In this document: in pieces, positions 1 to 7,001 of the stretch
Position numbering within the stretch: the first letter of the stretch is position 1
Layout: every line of letters begins with the position of its first letter
Source of the DNA: JADJOY01 sp046331705 [NCBI: bacterium]
Lineage (GTDB): Bacteria; JADJOY01
Assembly (NCBI GenBank): GCA_046331705.1
Contig: JAXLQJ010000100.1
Location: 1 to 14,352, forward strand
DNA length: 14,352 nt
Reading direction: 5' to 3'
Position numbers and translations under genes: made by a program
The notes under the pieces: generated by a model
Databases searched by the model: none
What the model was told of the DNA's origin: nothing
What the model saw: the letters and a program-made list of their open reading frames with translations, nothing else

Positions 1-840
1 TCGCTCGGCGGATCCGTATCGAGCATCAAGGTCGTCGGTCCTTCCGATGACGTCGATGCCTTGCTCGAGCGCGCCGCGAGAGCGTTCCTGGAGCAGCAAG
101 CACCGTTGCTCATGGCTGTCTACTGGGCGGATGCAAGCCATCCCAGGAGGGAGGGCGAGACCCCGACGAGCCTGGAGCTCGTGGAGCGGGCGCTCGCCGA
201 TCGAGAACCCCGGAACGATCGGGAGGCATTCATCCTGTGGGGGTGGTTGCTCAGCCGTCAGGCGCGCTACCTGGAGGCTGTCGACAAGTTTCAACTCGCT
301 GAGCGTCGCGACGGCGCGAAGGACCCGATCCTCTACGACAACTGGGCCTGGGCGCTTCAGCAGCTGAATCAGTTCGAGAAGGCCCAGGTGATGTATCGCA
401 ACACCCTCGCGATCGATCCCGAGAATCCCTACTCGAACAACCATCTCGCTCTGGCTCTCTATCAGCAGAGCGGAGACCTGCGCGACGCGCAGCGGCACTG
501 TGAGCGCGCCATCGCGGCGAAGCCGACTTACGCGGAAGCGTGCGAACTGTGCGCGGCCATCGTCGTCCGGAGGCTACGCGAGAAGACCACGCCAGCGCCG
601 ACGCCCGCGGAGGCCGAGCAGGCGATGCGCCACGTGCGCCGCGCGATCGAGATCAATCCGAATCACTGCCCTTCGTACGACACGTTGGCTTGGTTGCGTT
701 TTTTCAACGGAGAGAAGCGCGCTGCGGTCACAGAGCCGCTGCAACGCGGACTTGCGATGGATGCGTGCAAGTCGCCGGAACGCATCGCGGCCTTGAAGAC
801 TGATCTCGACTGGGCCCAGAAGTTGCCGGAGTTGCCTTGA
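1..840 (+). CDS. TPR-repeat protein, 5' end outside window
   Basis: The frame is open from the first base and ends at TGA 838-840, so the visible 279 residues are the C-terminal part of a longer protein. A TTG at 61 is only an internal codon, because the frame continues upstream of it. Tetratricopeptide-like helical pairs are visible at about residues 74-107, 108-141 (YDNWAWALQQLNQFEKA, then IDPENP), 144-177 (NNHLALALYQQSGDLRDA, then AKPTY) and 223-256. An Ala/Pro-rich insert (KTTPAPTPAEAE) separates the third and last repeats. TPR arrays are protein-interaction scaffolds, and no catalytic domain is visible here. The N-terminal part that would identify the family is missing, so partner and location are unknown. 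The next gene downstream is convergent, so this gene ends its transcription unit. The 159-base gap to it shows no clear terminator. Confidence 0.85.
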   Translation, partial: SLGGSVSSIKVVGPSDDVDALLERAARAFLEQQAPLLMAVYWADASHPRREGETPTSLELVERALADREPRNDREAFILWGWLLSRQARYLEAVDKFQLAERRDGAKDPILYDNWAWALQQLNQFEKAQVMYRNTLAIDPENPYSNNHLALALYQQSGDLRDAQRHCERAIAAKPTYAEACELCAAIVVRRLREKTTPAPTPAEAEQAMRHVRRAIEINPNHCPSYDTLAWLRFFNGEKRAAVTEPLQRGLAMDACKSPERIAALKTDLDWAQKLPELP

Positions 841-999
841 CGTCTCACTCGCTGCGTTGCTGATCGCGGGCGCGTGTGGCGCGAGCTGGGGTCGCTCCAC
901 GTTCACGAGATCTCCGTCGCAGGTGACTCCGTGCGGTCGAAGCTGCGTCCGCTCTCCCAAGGACGTGCGCGGGGCACGCCGGCGGGCGCGGCGCGGGCG

Positions 1000-2613
1000 T
1001 CAGCGGATCGTGGCCAGTGCGGCGCCGGCCCAGTGCGGTTGGGGTTGGCGGCGGGCATGAACGATCAGCTTGAGCGCGACACCGAGTGCGGTGGGTGTCA
1101 GCACCGGCAGAAAGTTCTTCACGATGCGCTTGAAGTCGCGGCGCAGGATGCGGTCGAGCTTGTGGGTCTGCTCGCCGCGGGCGGCGTTGCCGATGGATGC
1201 GAAGAGCCGGGCAGGGCGGCTCGCGAACACGTTCAGGAAGAGCCAGAGGTAGAAGAAGAGCCGCACGATCCGCAGCTCGTAGCCGCTCATCGCTGGGTTG
1301 TACGAGGCCTCCATGGTCACGTCGGCGACGAAGAGCGAGCGGTAGAACGCGTCGGTCAGCGTCACCTGGTTGGCCTCGCGCAGCTCCTGGAAGGATGGGC
1401 TGCCGGGAAGCGGCTGGAAGAGGCTCACCACGGCTTCGTCGAGCCCGGTGCGGGCGAGTCGCGCGGTGAGGCGGAAGGTGTCCACGACGTCGCCCCAGGT
1501 TTCGACGGGGAAGCCCACGACGAACGCGGCGGCCACGGTGAGCCCCGCGCTCTTCGCGTTGCGAACGGTGTCGAGCACCGAATCGACTCGCATCCGCTTG
1601 TCGATCCAGCTCATCACGCGTTCGGAGCCGGTCTCGGGTGAGATCTGCAAATAGACCAGCCCCGACCGCTTCGCACGTCGGAGCAAATCCTCGCTCAGCC
1701 GCTCGGCGCGAATCCCCGACGGCACCGACCACCGGATGCGCGGGGTGAGCGCGTCGAGGCGATCCACGAACCCCTCGAACCAGCGCTGGCTGGTGGTCAG
1801 GCTCAGATCCGTGAACACGAAATGCTCGACGTCGTGCTCGGCGCGGTGGCGCTCGATCTGCTCGATCACGACGTCGTGGGAGAGATAGCGCTGGCCTCCC
1901 CAGGTGCCGGGTGCGGTGCAGAACTGACAGCGGTACGGGCAGCCCCGGGTCGCGATCATCGGCAGGAACCGCCCGTCCACGTTGACGCCGTGAACGCGGT
2001 TCCCTTCCCAGTAGGGCGTCAGCGCGATGCCGCGCCAGTCCGCGGCGGGGATCCGATCGGCGTCCGCGAAGCGGCCTTTCTCGCGCGGGTTCACCGCTTC
2101 CGCCGCGGGGTGTCGCACCGTGACCACGTTGGCGATGCCATCGAGCGAGCGTCCGGCCTCCACGCGATCGATCACGTCGAGCAGCGGCGCCTCTCCTTCG
2201 CCGACCACCACGGCGTCGAGCGCGGCCTCGCGCACGGCGACGTCCGCGATCCCCGTCATGCCTTCGCCACCGGCCACGATCACGAGCTCGGGACGGCGGC
2301 GCCGGATCTCGCGAAGCAGCGCGCGCACCGGTGGATAGCTCTGGCTGAACATCATCGAGAGCCCGAGCACCTGGGTGCGTGCGGGGATCCGCTCGATCAG
2401 CTCCTCGAAGCTCGGACCCTCGAGATGAAAGCCGTCTCCCCAGGTCCAATGGCGTTCGAAACCGAGACCCACGCCGTCGATCACCTCGGTCTCGTGTCCC
2501 GCGGCGCGGGTGCTGCCGGCGAGCAGCGCCAGCCGAAGGGGAGGCATGGTGTTGTTGCCGACGCTCGCTCCCATCACGGGGTCGAACGGCACCAGCAGCG
2601 TCACGTGGGCCAT
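1000..2613 (-). CDS. B12-binding-domain radical SAM protein (second gene of pair)
   Basis: This encodes a 537-aa protein from ATG 2613. GGAG lies 8 nt upstream of the ATG, and the start fits the family N-terminus (MAHVTLLVPFDPVMG). An N-terminal Rossmann-like cobalamin-binding domain covers about residues 1-150, with VIVAGGEG at 112-118 and VVVGEGEAPLLD at 136-146. The classic DxHxxG cobalamin-ligand motif is not seen, as in BchE-type members. The radical SAM core begins with CPYRCQFC (C225, C229, C232), the CxxxCxxC triad for the 4Fe-4S cluster. SPETGSERV and a VVGFPVETWGD segment follow in the usual order. A hydrophobic stretch (about 448-463, LFFYLWLFLNVF) near the C-terminus suggests membrane association. 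The gene lies 44 bp downstream of another radical SAM gene on the same strand, so the two are probably cotranscribed. Related families modify tetrapyrroles, hopanoids, lipids and peptides; the substrate here is not identifiable. The reading frame runs far upstream of 2613, but that part is low-complexity and lies over the preceding gene. Confidence 0.93.
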   Translation of the reverse strand: MAHVTLLVPFDPVMGASVGNNTMPPLRLALLAGSTRAAGHETEVIDGVGLGFERHWTWGDGFHLEGPSFEELIERIPARTQVLGLSMMFSQSYPPVRALLREIRRRRPELVIVAGGEGMTGIADVAVREAALDAVVVGEGEAPLLDVIDRVEAGRSLDGIANVVTVRHPAAEAVNPREKGRFADADRIPAADWRGIALTPYWEGNRVHGVNVDGRFLPMIATRGCPYRCQFCTAPGTWGGQRYLSHDVVIEQIERHRAEHDVEHFVFTDLSLTTSQRWFEGFVDRLDALTPRIRWSVPSGIRAERLSEDLLRRAKRSGLVYLQISPETGSERVMSWIDKRMRVDSVLDTVRNAKSAGLTVAAAFVVGFPVETWGDVVDTFRLTARLARTGLDEAVVSLFQPLPGSPSFQELREANQVTLTDAFYRSLFVADVTMEASYNPAMSGYELRIVRLFFYLWLFLNVFASRPARLFASIGNAARGEQTHKLDRILRRDFKRIVKNFLPVLTPTALGVALKLIVHARRQPQPHWAGAALATIR

Positions 2614-2657
2614 GTCGTCGACTCCGTCCTCGGCGTTCGGTTCGGTCGCACGGACGC

Positions 2658-4244
2658 TCAGGCGCTGGGTTGGACGACCAGCGGCGCGCTCGCGGGTGAG
2701 TCCGTCCGGAAGCGCTCGCCGAGCCAACGGCGGATCTCGGTGCGATAGAGGCGCGTGTAGCGCCGCGGCATCGAGCGCACCGCGGGCCACGGACGGCGGT
2801 CGAGCCCCGTGGCGAAGCGAAATCGCTCGATCGCTTGATGACAGAGGCTCAGGACCACGTGCGGGAACGTGATCGTGAGCCCCAGCGTGGGCAGCCAGCG
2901 ATAGGCGCGGTGCGCGAGCACCCAGCGGTTGAACGCGCGGGGCAGGAACAAGAGCAGCATCAAGAAGAGATAGAGCTGGCGCTTCTCGCGCGGCGAGCTC
3001 GGATCGCCGCGGTAGTAGCTGCCGAGCTCGGCGCGCTCCGGCACGTGCTCGACCGCGTCGCGCGTCATCGCGCCCAGCGCCACCGCTTTGTCGACCATCT
3101 CCGTGCCGGGGTAGATCTGCAACCAGTAGAACTTGGCCGTGTCGGGCCGATGCTCGTTGTAGAACTCGGCCATGCGAACCAGATCGTCGTTGGTCTCGCC
3201 GGGCAGGTTGATGATGTTGTCCACGTCCACCCACACGCCCGCGGCGCGCAGCGCCCGGATGGCGTCGGCGATGCGCGCGTTGCTCTCGTGGCGGCGCAGC
3301 ACGCCGCGGCGCAGCTCCTGGGTGAGCGTCTGAACGCCCATGTCGACCTTGGCGCAGCCCGCCAGCGCCAAGAGCCCGGCGATCTCGTCGTTCACGAAGT
3401 TCGGGTGGACGAGCGCCAGGAACGGCACGCCGATCTGGTCGCGATAGCGCGGCGCGAACTCGCGCAGCCACTCGAGGTTCCAGGTGAAGATCTCGTCGCA
3501 GAACCACACCGCGCGATAGGGAATCGCGGCGTGCGCCGCGCCGAGCTCGGCCAGCAGATTGTCGACGCTGCGGGTCCGCAGGTAGCGCCCGCCGTGCTGA
3601 TAGAGCGATTGCAGCCGATTCTCGATGCAGAACGTGCAGCGATACGCGCAGCCGCGGCTGGCGATGGCGAGATAGAGATCGTCCGGTGCCATCGGCGAGC
3701 CGCGAAAGAGCGTCTTGTCGGGAAACGGTATCGCGTCGAGGTCTTGCTCGAGCGCGCGCGGCGCGTTGGCGACCACCTGGCCGCGGGCGTCGCGCGCCCA
3801 GATGTTCGGGATGCGTGTGGTGTCCGTGCCGCGCTCGAGCGCGCGCGCCAGCTCCACGGCGGCGTCCTCGCCTTCGCCGACGCACGCGAAATCCACCACC
3901 GCCTCGGCCATCACCCGTTCGGGCGCCAGCGTGGGGTGGCTTCCGCCGGCGAGGATGGGGACTCCGAGGCGCTCGCGAATGGCGCCGGCGAGGTCGAGGA
4001 ACCACGACCAGTTGTGGGTGAGCACGGAGAACGCGACCAGGTCGGGGCGTGACGCCGCGATGCGCTCGAGCACCTCGTCGCGTCGCGAGAAGAGCCGCCC
4101 GAGTGGCGCGATCGAGATCGCGCTGTCGCGAAAGAGTCGCGGATCGAAGACGAGCTGAGTCTCGTGCCCCGCGCGCCTGAGCGCCGCCGACACGTACTCG
4201 ATCCCGAGTGCCTCGTACTCGGGGTAGACGAACGTCACGCGCAC
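2658..4244 (-). CDS. B12-binding-domain radical SAM protein (first gene of pair)
   Basis: This encodes a 528-aa protein from GTG 4244. The start is chosen because the family N-terminus (MRVTFVYPEYEALGIEYVSA) begins exactly there, and because a promoter sits directly in front with no Shine-Dalgarno sequence. A second GTG lies at 4238. The cobalamin-binding domain spans about residues 1-135, with SxL at 73-75 (SVL), LAGGSHPTL at 98-106 and VGEGED at 122-127. No DxHxxG His ligand is visible. The radical SAM motif is CAYRCTFC (C199, C203, C206), followed by VWFCDEIFTW, DMGVQTLTQE and INLPGETNDD. A hydrophobic segment at about 424-435 (LYLFLMLLLFLP) and a basic tail recall membrane-associated BchE-like enzymes. 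The second radical SAM gene follows after 44 bp. The two share architecture but not close sequence, so they probably catalyse different steps of one pathway. The family is confident; the reaction is unknown. Confidence 0.93.
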   Translation of the reverse strand: MRVTFVYPEYEALGIEYVSAALRRAGHETQLVFDPRLFRDSAISIAPLGRLFSRRDEVLERIAASRPDLVAFSVLTHNWSWFLDLAGAIRERLGVPILAGGSHPTLAPERVMAEAVVDFACVGEGEDAAVELARALERGTDTTRIPNIWARDARGQVVANAPRALEQDLDAIPFPDKTLFRGSPMAPDDLYLAIASRGCAYRCTFCIENRLQSLYQHGGRYLRTRSVDNLLAELGAAHAAIPYRAVWFCDEIFTWNLEWLREFAPRYRDQIGVPFLALVHPNFVNDEIAGLLALAGCAKVDMGVQTLTQELRRGVLRRHESNARIADAIRALRAAGVWVDVDNIINLPGETNDDLVRMAEFYNEHRPDTAKFYWLQIYPGTEMVDKAVALGAMTRDAVEHVPERAELGSYYRGDPSSPREKRQLYLFLMLLLFLPRAFNRWVLAHRAYRWLPTLGLTITFPHVVLSLCHQAIERFRFATGLDRRPWPAVRSMPRRYTRLYRTEIRRWLGERFRTDSPASAPLVVQPSA

Positions 4245-4250
4245 GGCGGC

Positions 4251-4280
4251 AGAATACGGACGCGCTCTCCGACGGGTCAA
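4251..4280 (-). promoter_or_regulatory. sigma70-like promoter for the radical SAM operon
   Basis: Read on the minus strand, TTGACC (4280-4275; 5 of 6 to TTGACA) is followed by an 18-nt spacer and TATTCT (4256-4251; 4 of 6 to TATAAT). Only six bases (GCCGCC) separate the -10 box from the GTG at 4244. The expected transcription start therefore falls on or next to the start codon, giving a leaderless mRNA. This agrees with the lack of a Shine-Dalgarno sequence. It is inferred from pattern only. Confidence 0.5.
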
Positions 4281-4282
4281 GG

Positions 4283-4316
4283 CGACGGCCGGCAGCGCGA
4301 GCGTTGCTGGCCGTCG
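4283..4316 (+). other. strong hairpin in divergent intergenic region
   Basis: Bases 4283-4296 pair with 4303-4316 around a 6-base loop (GCGAGC). All 14 positions pair in plus-strand RNA, two of them as G-U wobbles (4291/4308 and 4295/4304). In minus-strand RNA those two would be A/C mismatches, so the fold is better on the plus strand. It lies between the radical SAM operon (start 4244, minus) and the membrane-propeller gene (start 4412, plus), about 95 bases before the latter. It may be a leader structure or a protein-binding inverted repeat. No T-run follows it, so it does not look like an intrinsic terminator. Confidence 0.55.
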
Positions 4317-4411
4317 GGCGCGCGAGCCGCTCCTCGGCGCTGGGCGGCAGCGGGCGCGGCTCGGCGTGGGGCTCGCGTCTTCGCGCCGCCGCCAGGCTAC
4401 GATGCGCCGCG

Positions 4412-6211
4412 ATGAAGTCGACCGAGCCGCGGAGCGCGTCACCGCGAGAGTCCCGCCGCGCGAGCCTGCGCGCACGGTTGGCCACGTTCGTGTGGCTGGC
4501 GTCGCTGGTGACCTCGCTCTTCCTGGCGATGTCGTGGGGCAAGGACGAGGGGCAGGCGTTCGGCCGGTGGCTCGCCGCGCGCGGAGTGTTGCCGATCGAG
4601 CTCGGTCTCGGGCTGGGATCGGTGCTGGGAATGGCCCTGGCGGCGACGGCGGCGCAGCTCCTCGGCGTGCAGCTCGCGGCGTTGGTTCGCGGGCGCGCGC
4701 CCGAGAGCACGCACGCCGGCGCGCACCTCTGGCGTCGCGACGTGGCGACGGCGCTCTACTGGGGGCTGCACACCTTTCCGGCTTCGGGGCTCTATCTCGT
4801 CGCGTTGCCCGTGACGCGCTCGGCGCGTATCGGCCTCGCATCGCGCCGGCCCCGGCTCGCGACGGCGCTCGCCGTGCTCTACCTCGCAATCTTCGCGGTA
4901 TTCCTCGTGGGGCTGATTCGCTGGGCGCCGTTCTTCGACGATGGCGAGGCGCTCTTCTTCGTCTCGTTCGCGATCGGGCTCGCGCTGGCGCTCGGATTTC
5001 GTCCGAGCGATCGCATGCGGACGCTGATCCTCGCGAGCGCGGTGCTGGCGCTCTACTTCACGATCGATCCGCCGCAGCAGGTCGATTTCGGGCCGCGTGC
5101 GTGGGTGGCGCTCGGGGTGCTGGCGCTGGGAGCGGGACCCGCGCGTCTGGCGGGCCGCGACGGCTGTCGGTCGATGGGAGTGGTCGGGCCGACGCTCGGC
5201 TTGCTGCTGCTCGGGCTGTGGACGTGGTGGGGCGAGTTCCTCATCTTTCCCTCGGTACGCGACGCCGACGCGATCGGCGCCGGTGCCGGCGTCGAGATCG
5301 TCTATCGCAACGCCAGCGGCGGCGCCTGGTCGGACAACCGCTTTCTCGTGGAAGCGTGCGATCCGGATCGCCTGCTCTACGGTTCGCGCGAGATCGAGAA
5401 CGGCATCGTGCGCCTCGTGGACGGCGCCGTTCGGCAACGGCTGCCGGTCCACACGGGCTACAACCTCGCGACCGATTGCGCGCGCGGCATCGGATACGTG
5501 GGCAATTACAGCGGCGGCCAGATCGATCGCATCGACCTCGCGACGCTGACGCTGCTGGCGCCGGTGCCCGAGGTGCGCATCGGCGGTCCGACTCTCATCC
5601 AGCTCTCACCCGACGCCGAACGGCTCTACGCGATCGACGACACCAACGGCCAGTTCCGGCGCATCGACCTCGCCTCCGGTCGCGCGGATCTCGAGCTTCG
5701 CGAATGCCTGCCCAACGGACTCTTCGTCGACGAGCGATTGGGCCGCGTCTACTTGCCGAGCTGCGGCTGGCTCGACGTCTACGACGCCGTCTCGGGGCAG
5801 ACGTTGGCGCGCGTCGATCTACGCCGCGGCTTCGATCCGCCGTTTCCGCTCGGGCCGCATTTCCACCGCATCACCGCCGATACCGAGCGCGGCAAGGCGT
5901 ACGTCACGTATCTGGAGACCGGCCGCATCTATCGCGTGGACGGCGCCACCGGATCCCTCGAAGCCGAGGCGCTGCTCGGGCGGGGCCTTCGCGACGTCAC
6001 CTGGGATGCGCGGAACGGCGTCGTGTGGATCGGGAACTACGTCACGGGCGACTTGCTCGCCGTCGATCCAGACTCGCTCGCGGTGCGCGGTCGCGTCCAA
6101 GTGGGGCGGCGCATCCGATCCATCGAGCCGAGCCTCGACGGCAAGCGCGTCTACGTGACCTCGGCTGTGGGTGGGATCGCCGTCGATGTTGGGACGGTCC
6201 TGGAGCGCTGA
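4412..6211 (+). CDS. membrane protein with C-terminal YncE-like beta-propeller
   Basis: This encodes a 599-aa protein from ATG 4412. The frame is open upstream to 4208, but that part is Arg/Ala-rich, covers the hairpin and overlaps the divergent gene, so the ATG is preferred. The N-terminal half is hydrophobic, with likely membrane segments near residues 24-41, 63-92, 148-170, 180-196, 203-217, 228-245 and 257-279. From about 295 to the end, blade-like repeats recur: DRIDLATL (372-379), RRIDLASG (416-423), DVYDAVSG (455-462), YRVDGATG (507-514) and LAVDPDSL (549-556). Strand motifs of the YVTYLETG and WIGNYVTGD kind lie between them, as in seven-bladed YVTN/YncE propellers. Such propellers are usually extracytoplasmic scaffolds or ligand binders; no enzyme motif is visible. 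It is divergent from the radical SAM operon across 167 bp, which suggests but does not prove a shared function. I do not recognise the N-terminal membrane domain. A short GC hairpin (6214-6226) lies just after the stop. Confidence 0.87.
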   Translation: MKSTEPRSASPRESRRASLRARLATFVWLASLVTSLFLAMSWGKDEGQAFGRWLAARGVLPIELGLGLGSVLGMALAATAAQLLGVQLAALVRGRAPESTHAGAHLWRRDVATALYWGLHTFPASGLYLVALPVTRSARIGLASRRPRLATALAVLYLAIFAVFLVGLIRWAPFFDDGEALFFVSFAIGLALALGFRPSDRMRTLILASAVLALYFTIDPPQQVDFGPRAWVALGVLALGAGPARLAGRDGCRSMGVVGPTLGLLLLGLWTWWGEFLIFPSVRDADAIGAGAGVEIVYRNASGGAWSDNRFLVEACDPDRLLYGSREIENGIVRLVDGAVRQRLPVHTGYNLATDCARGIGYVGNYSGGQIDRIDLATLTLLAPVPEVRIGGPTLIQLSPDAERLYAIDDTNGQFRRIDLASGRADLELRECLPNGLFVDERLGRVYLPSCGWLDVYDAVSGQTLARVDLRRGFDPPFPLGPHFHRITADTERGKAYVTYLETGRIYRVDGATGSLEAEALLGRGLRDVTWDARNGVVWIGNYVTGDLLAVDPDSLAVRGRVQVGRRIRSIEPSLDGKRVYVTSAVGGIAVDVGTVLER

Positions 6212-6253
6212 TTCCCGCGGCGCGGGGTTGTGCGAATCGCGAGCTGTATTACG

Positions 6254-6484
6254 ATGTCTTACGTGAAGTCGTCCAGCATCACCATTCGCCTCGATGATCA
6301 GCTCGTGCGCGAGCTCGACCGCGCATGCGCCCGCACCGGGCGCACGCGAAGCGATCTCGCTCGGGACGCGCTGCGGCGACAGCTCGCCCTACTTCGGTTC
6401 GAGCGCCTGCGGAAGCGCGTTCTTCCGCTCGCCGAGTCCCAGGGATACCTCACCGACGAGGACGTCTTTCGCGACGTCTCGTGA
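6254..6484 (+). CDS. ribbon-helix-helix (CopG-type) antitoxin
   Basis: This encodes a 76-aa protein from ATG 6254. An in-frame GTG at 6230 would add 8 residues with no family support. Residues 7-44 (SSITIRLDDQLVRELD, ACARTGRTRSDLARDAL) form a clear ribbon-helix-helix DNA-binding unit: a short beta strand, then two helices separated by a Gly-Arg-Thr-Arg turn. The C-terminal tail (LPLAESQGYLTDEDVFRDVS) is the usual toxin-contacting region of such antitoxins. The stop overlaps the toxin start as GTGA (6481-6484), the hallmark of a coupled antitoxin-toxin pair. A repeat TTACG at 6249-6253 and 6259-6263, spaced exactly 10 bp and spanning the start codon, could be part of an autoregulatory operator. 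No separate strong promoter was seen in the 42 bp after the previous gene, so cotranscription with it is possible. Confidence 0.88.
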   Translation: MSYVKSSSITIRLDDQLVRELDRACARTGRTRSDLARDALRRQLALLRFERLRKRVLPLAESQGYLTDEDVFRDVS

Positions 6485-6894
6485 AGGTCTTCTTCGACAC
6501 CAACGTGCTGTTCGCCGCGTTCGCGACTCGCGGATCGTGCGCGGACCTGTTCTCGCACGTGCTGCTCGAGCACGAGCTGATCGTCGGTGAAGTCGTCATC
6601 GAAGAGCTTCGCGCAAAGCTTCGCCTCAAGGTCAAGCTCCCGAAGAAGGCGCTGGACGAGATCGAAGACCTGCTTCGCGAACACGAAGTCGTTCCCAAGC
6701 CAACGAAGCATCTCGGGCTCGAGATCGCCGACGCCGACGACGAGTGGATCGTCGCTTCAGCCGTCGCTGGCGGCGCAGAGGTCCTCGTCACCGGCGACGC
6801 GGCTGTCCTCGAGGTTGCCAAGCGCTCGCCCATCCCGATCGTGAATCCACGTGGACTCTGGGATCTTCTGCGAGCCACCAACCCCGCGAAGTAG
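6481..6894 (+). CDS. PIN-domain toxin (putative RNase) of toxin-antitoxin pair
   Basis: This encodes a 137-aa protein from GTG 6481, overlapping the antitoxin stop by 4 bases. The PIN nuclease fold is clear. The N-terminal strand carries the first catalytic Asp (VFFDTNVLFAAF, D6), acidic residues E41/E42 lie in VVIEELRAKL, and the ADADDEWIVASAVAGGAEVLVTGD segment supplies the late Asp residues (D84-D87, D106). Length and order fit the 'putative toxin-antitoxin system toxin component, PIN family' group, which is related to VapC. These toxins are Mg2+-dependent ribonucleases held inactive by the cognate antitoxin. All expected acidic residues appear present, so the toxin looks intact. The RNA target cannot be predicted. 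The frame ends TAG TAA (6892-6897), a tandem stop. Confidence 0.88.
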   Translation: MKVFFDTNVLFAAFATRGSCADLFSHVLLEHELIVGEVVIEELRAKLRLKVKLPKKALDEIEDLLREHEVVPKPTKHLGLEIADADDEWIVASAVAGGAEVLVTGDAAVLEVAKRSPIPIVNPRGLWDLLRATNPAK

Positions 6895-6906
6895 TAACCG
6901 ATCCGC

Positions 6907-6991
6907 CGAACAGCAAGCTCAGCATCGCGCCGCCGCTGACGACCACGAGATCCAGACGAGCGCTATCACGCATGCCGTCTGCTGCAGCGTC
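6907..6991. repeat. imperfect direct repeat, copy A (flanks small membrane gene)
   Basis: This stretch matches 7594-7670 in the same orientation. Shared blocks in order are CGAAC, a 4-base gap, AGCTCAGC, GCGCCG, ACCACGAG, then TGCCG-N-CTGCTGCAGCGTC (18 of 19 at 6973-6991 against 7652-7670). Copy A lies 10 bp beyond the 3' end of the minus-strand membrane gene and directly after the toxin gene. The middle part varies in length between copies. The alignment was made by eye. Confidence 0.55.
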
Positions 6992-7001
6992 GAGCTGGCG
7001 C

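Noticed and set aside
842-960. A frame just after the TPR gene stop with a lipobox-like LIAGACGAS
   Set aside because: It has no ATG/GTG start with a ribosome-binding site, and the sequence after the Cys has no protein-like pattern. Most likely chance.
845-2449. A 534-codon minus-strand frame overlapping the second radical SAM gene
   Set aside because: It is an Arg-rich, low-complexity shadow frame with no recognisable motif, fully inside or beyond a convincing gene.
1000-4710. A 1236-codon open frame on the minus strand
   Set aside because: Only the part from 2613 down has protein-family character. The upstream roughly 700 residues are Arg/Ala/Pro-rich and out of frame over the first radical SAM gene, as expected in high-GC DNA.
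4439-5452. A 337-codon minus-strand frame inside the membrane-propeller gene
   Set aside because: Its composition (Arg/Glu/Gln/His-rich) is that of an antisense shadow of hydrophobic codons, and the plus strand has clear membrane and propeller features.
6214-6226. Short GC hairpin directly after the propeller gene stop as a terminator
   Set aside because: The stem is only 5 bp with a 3-base loop and no T-run, so it is too weak to call.
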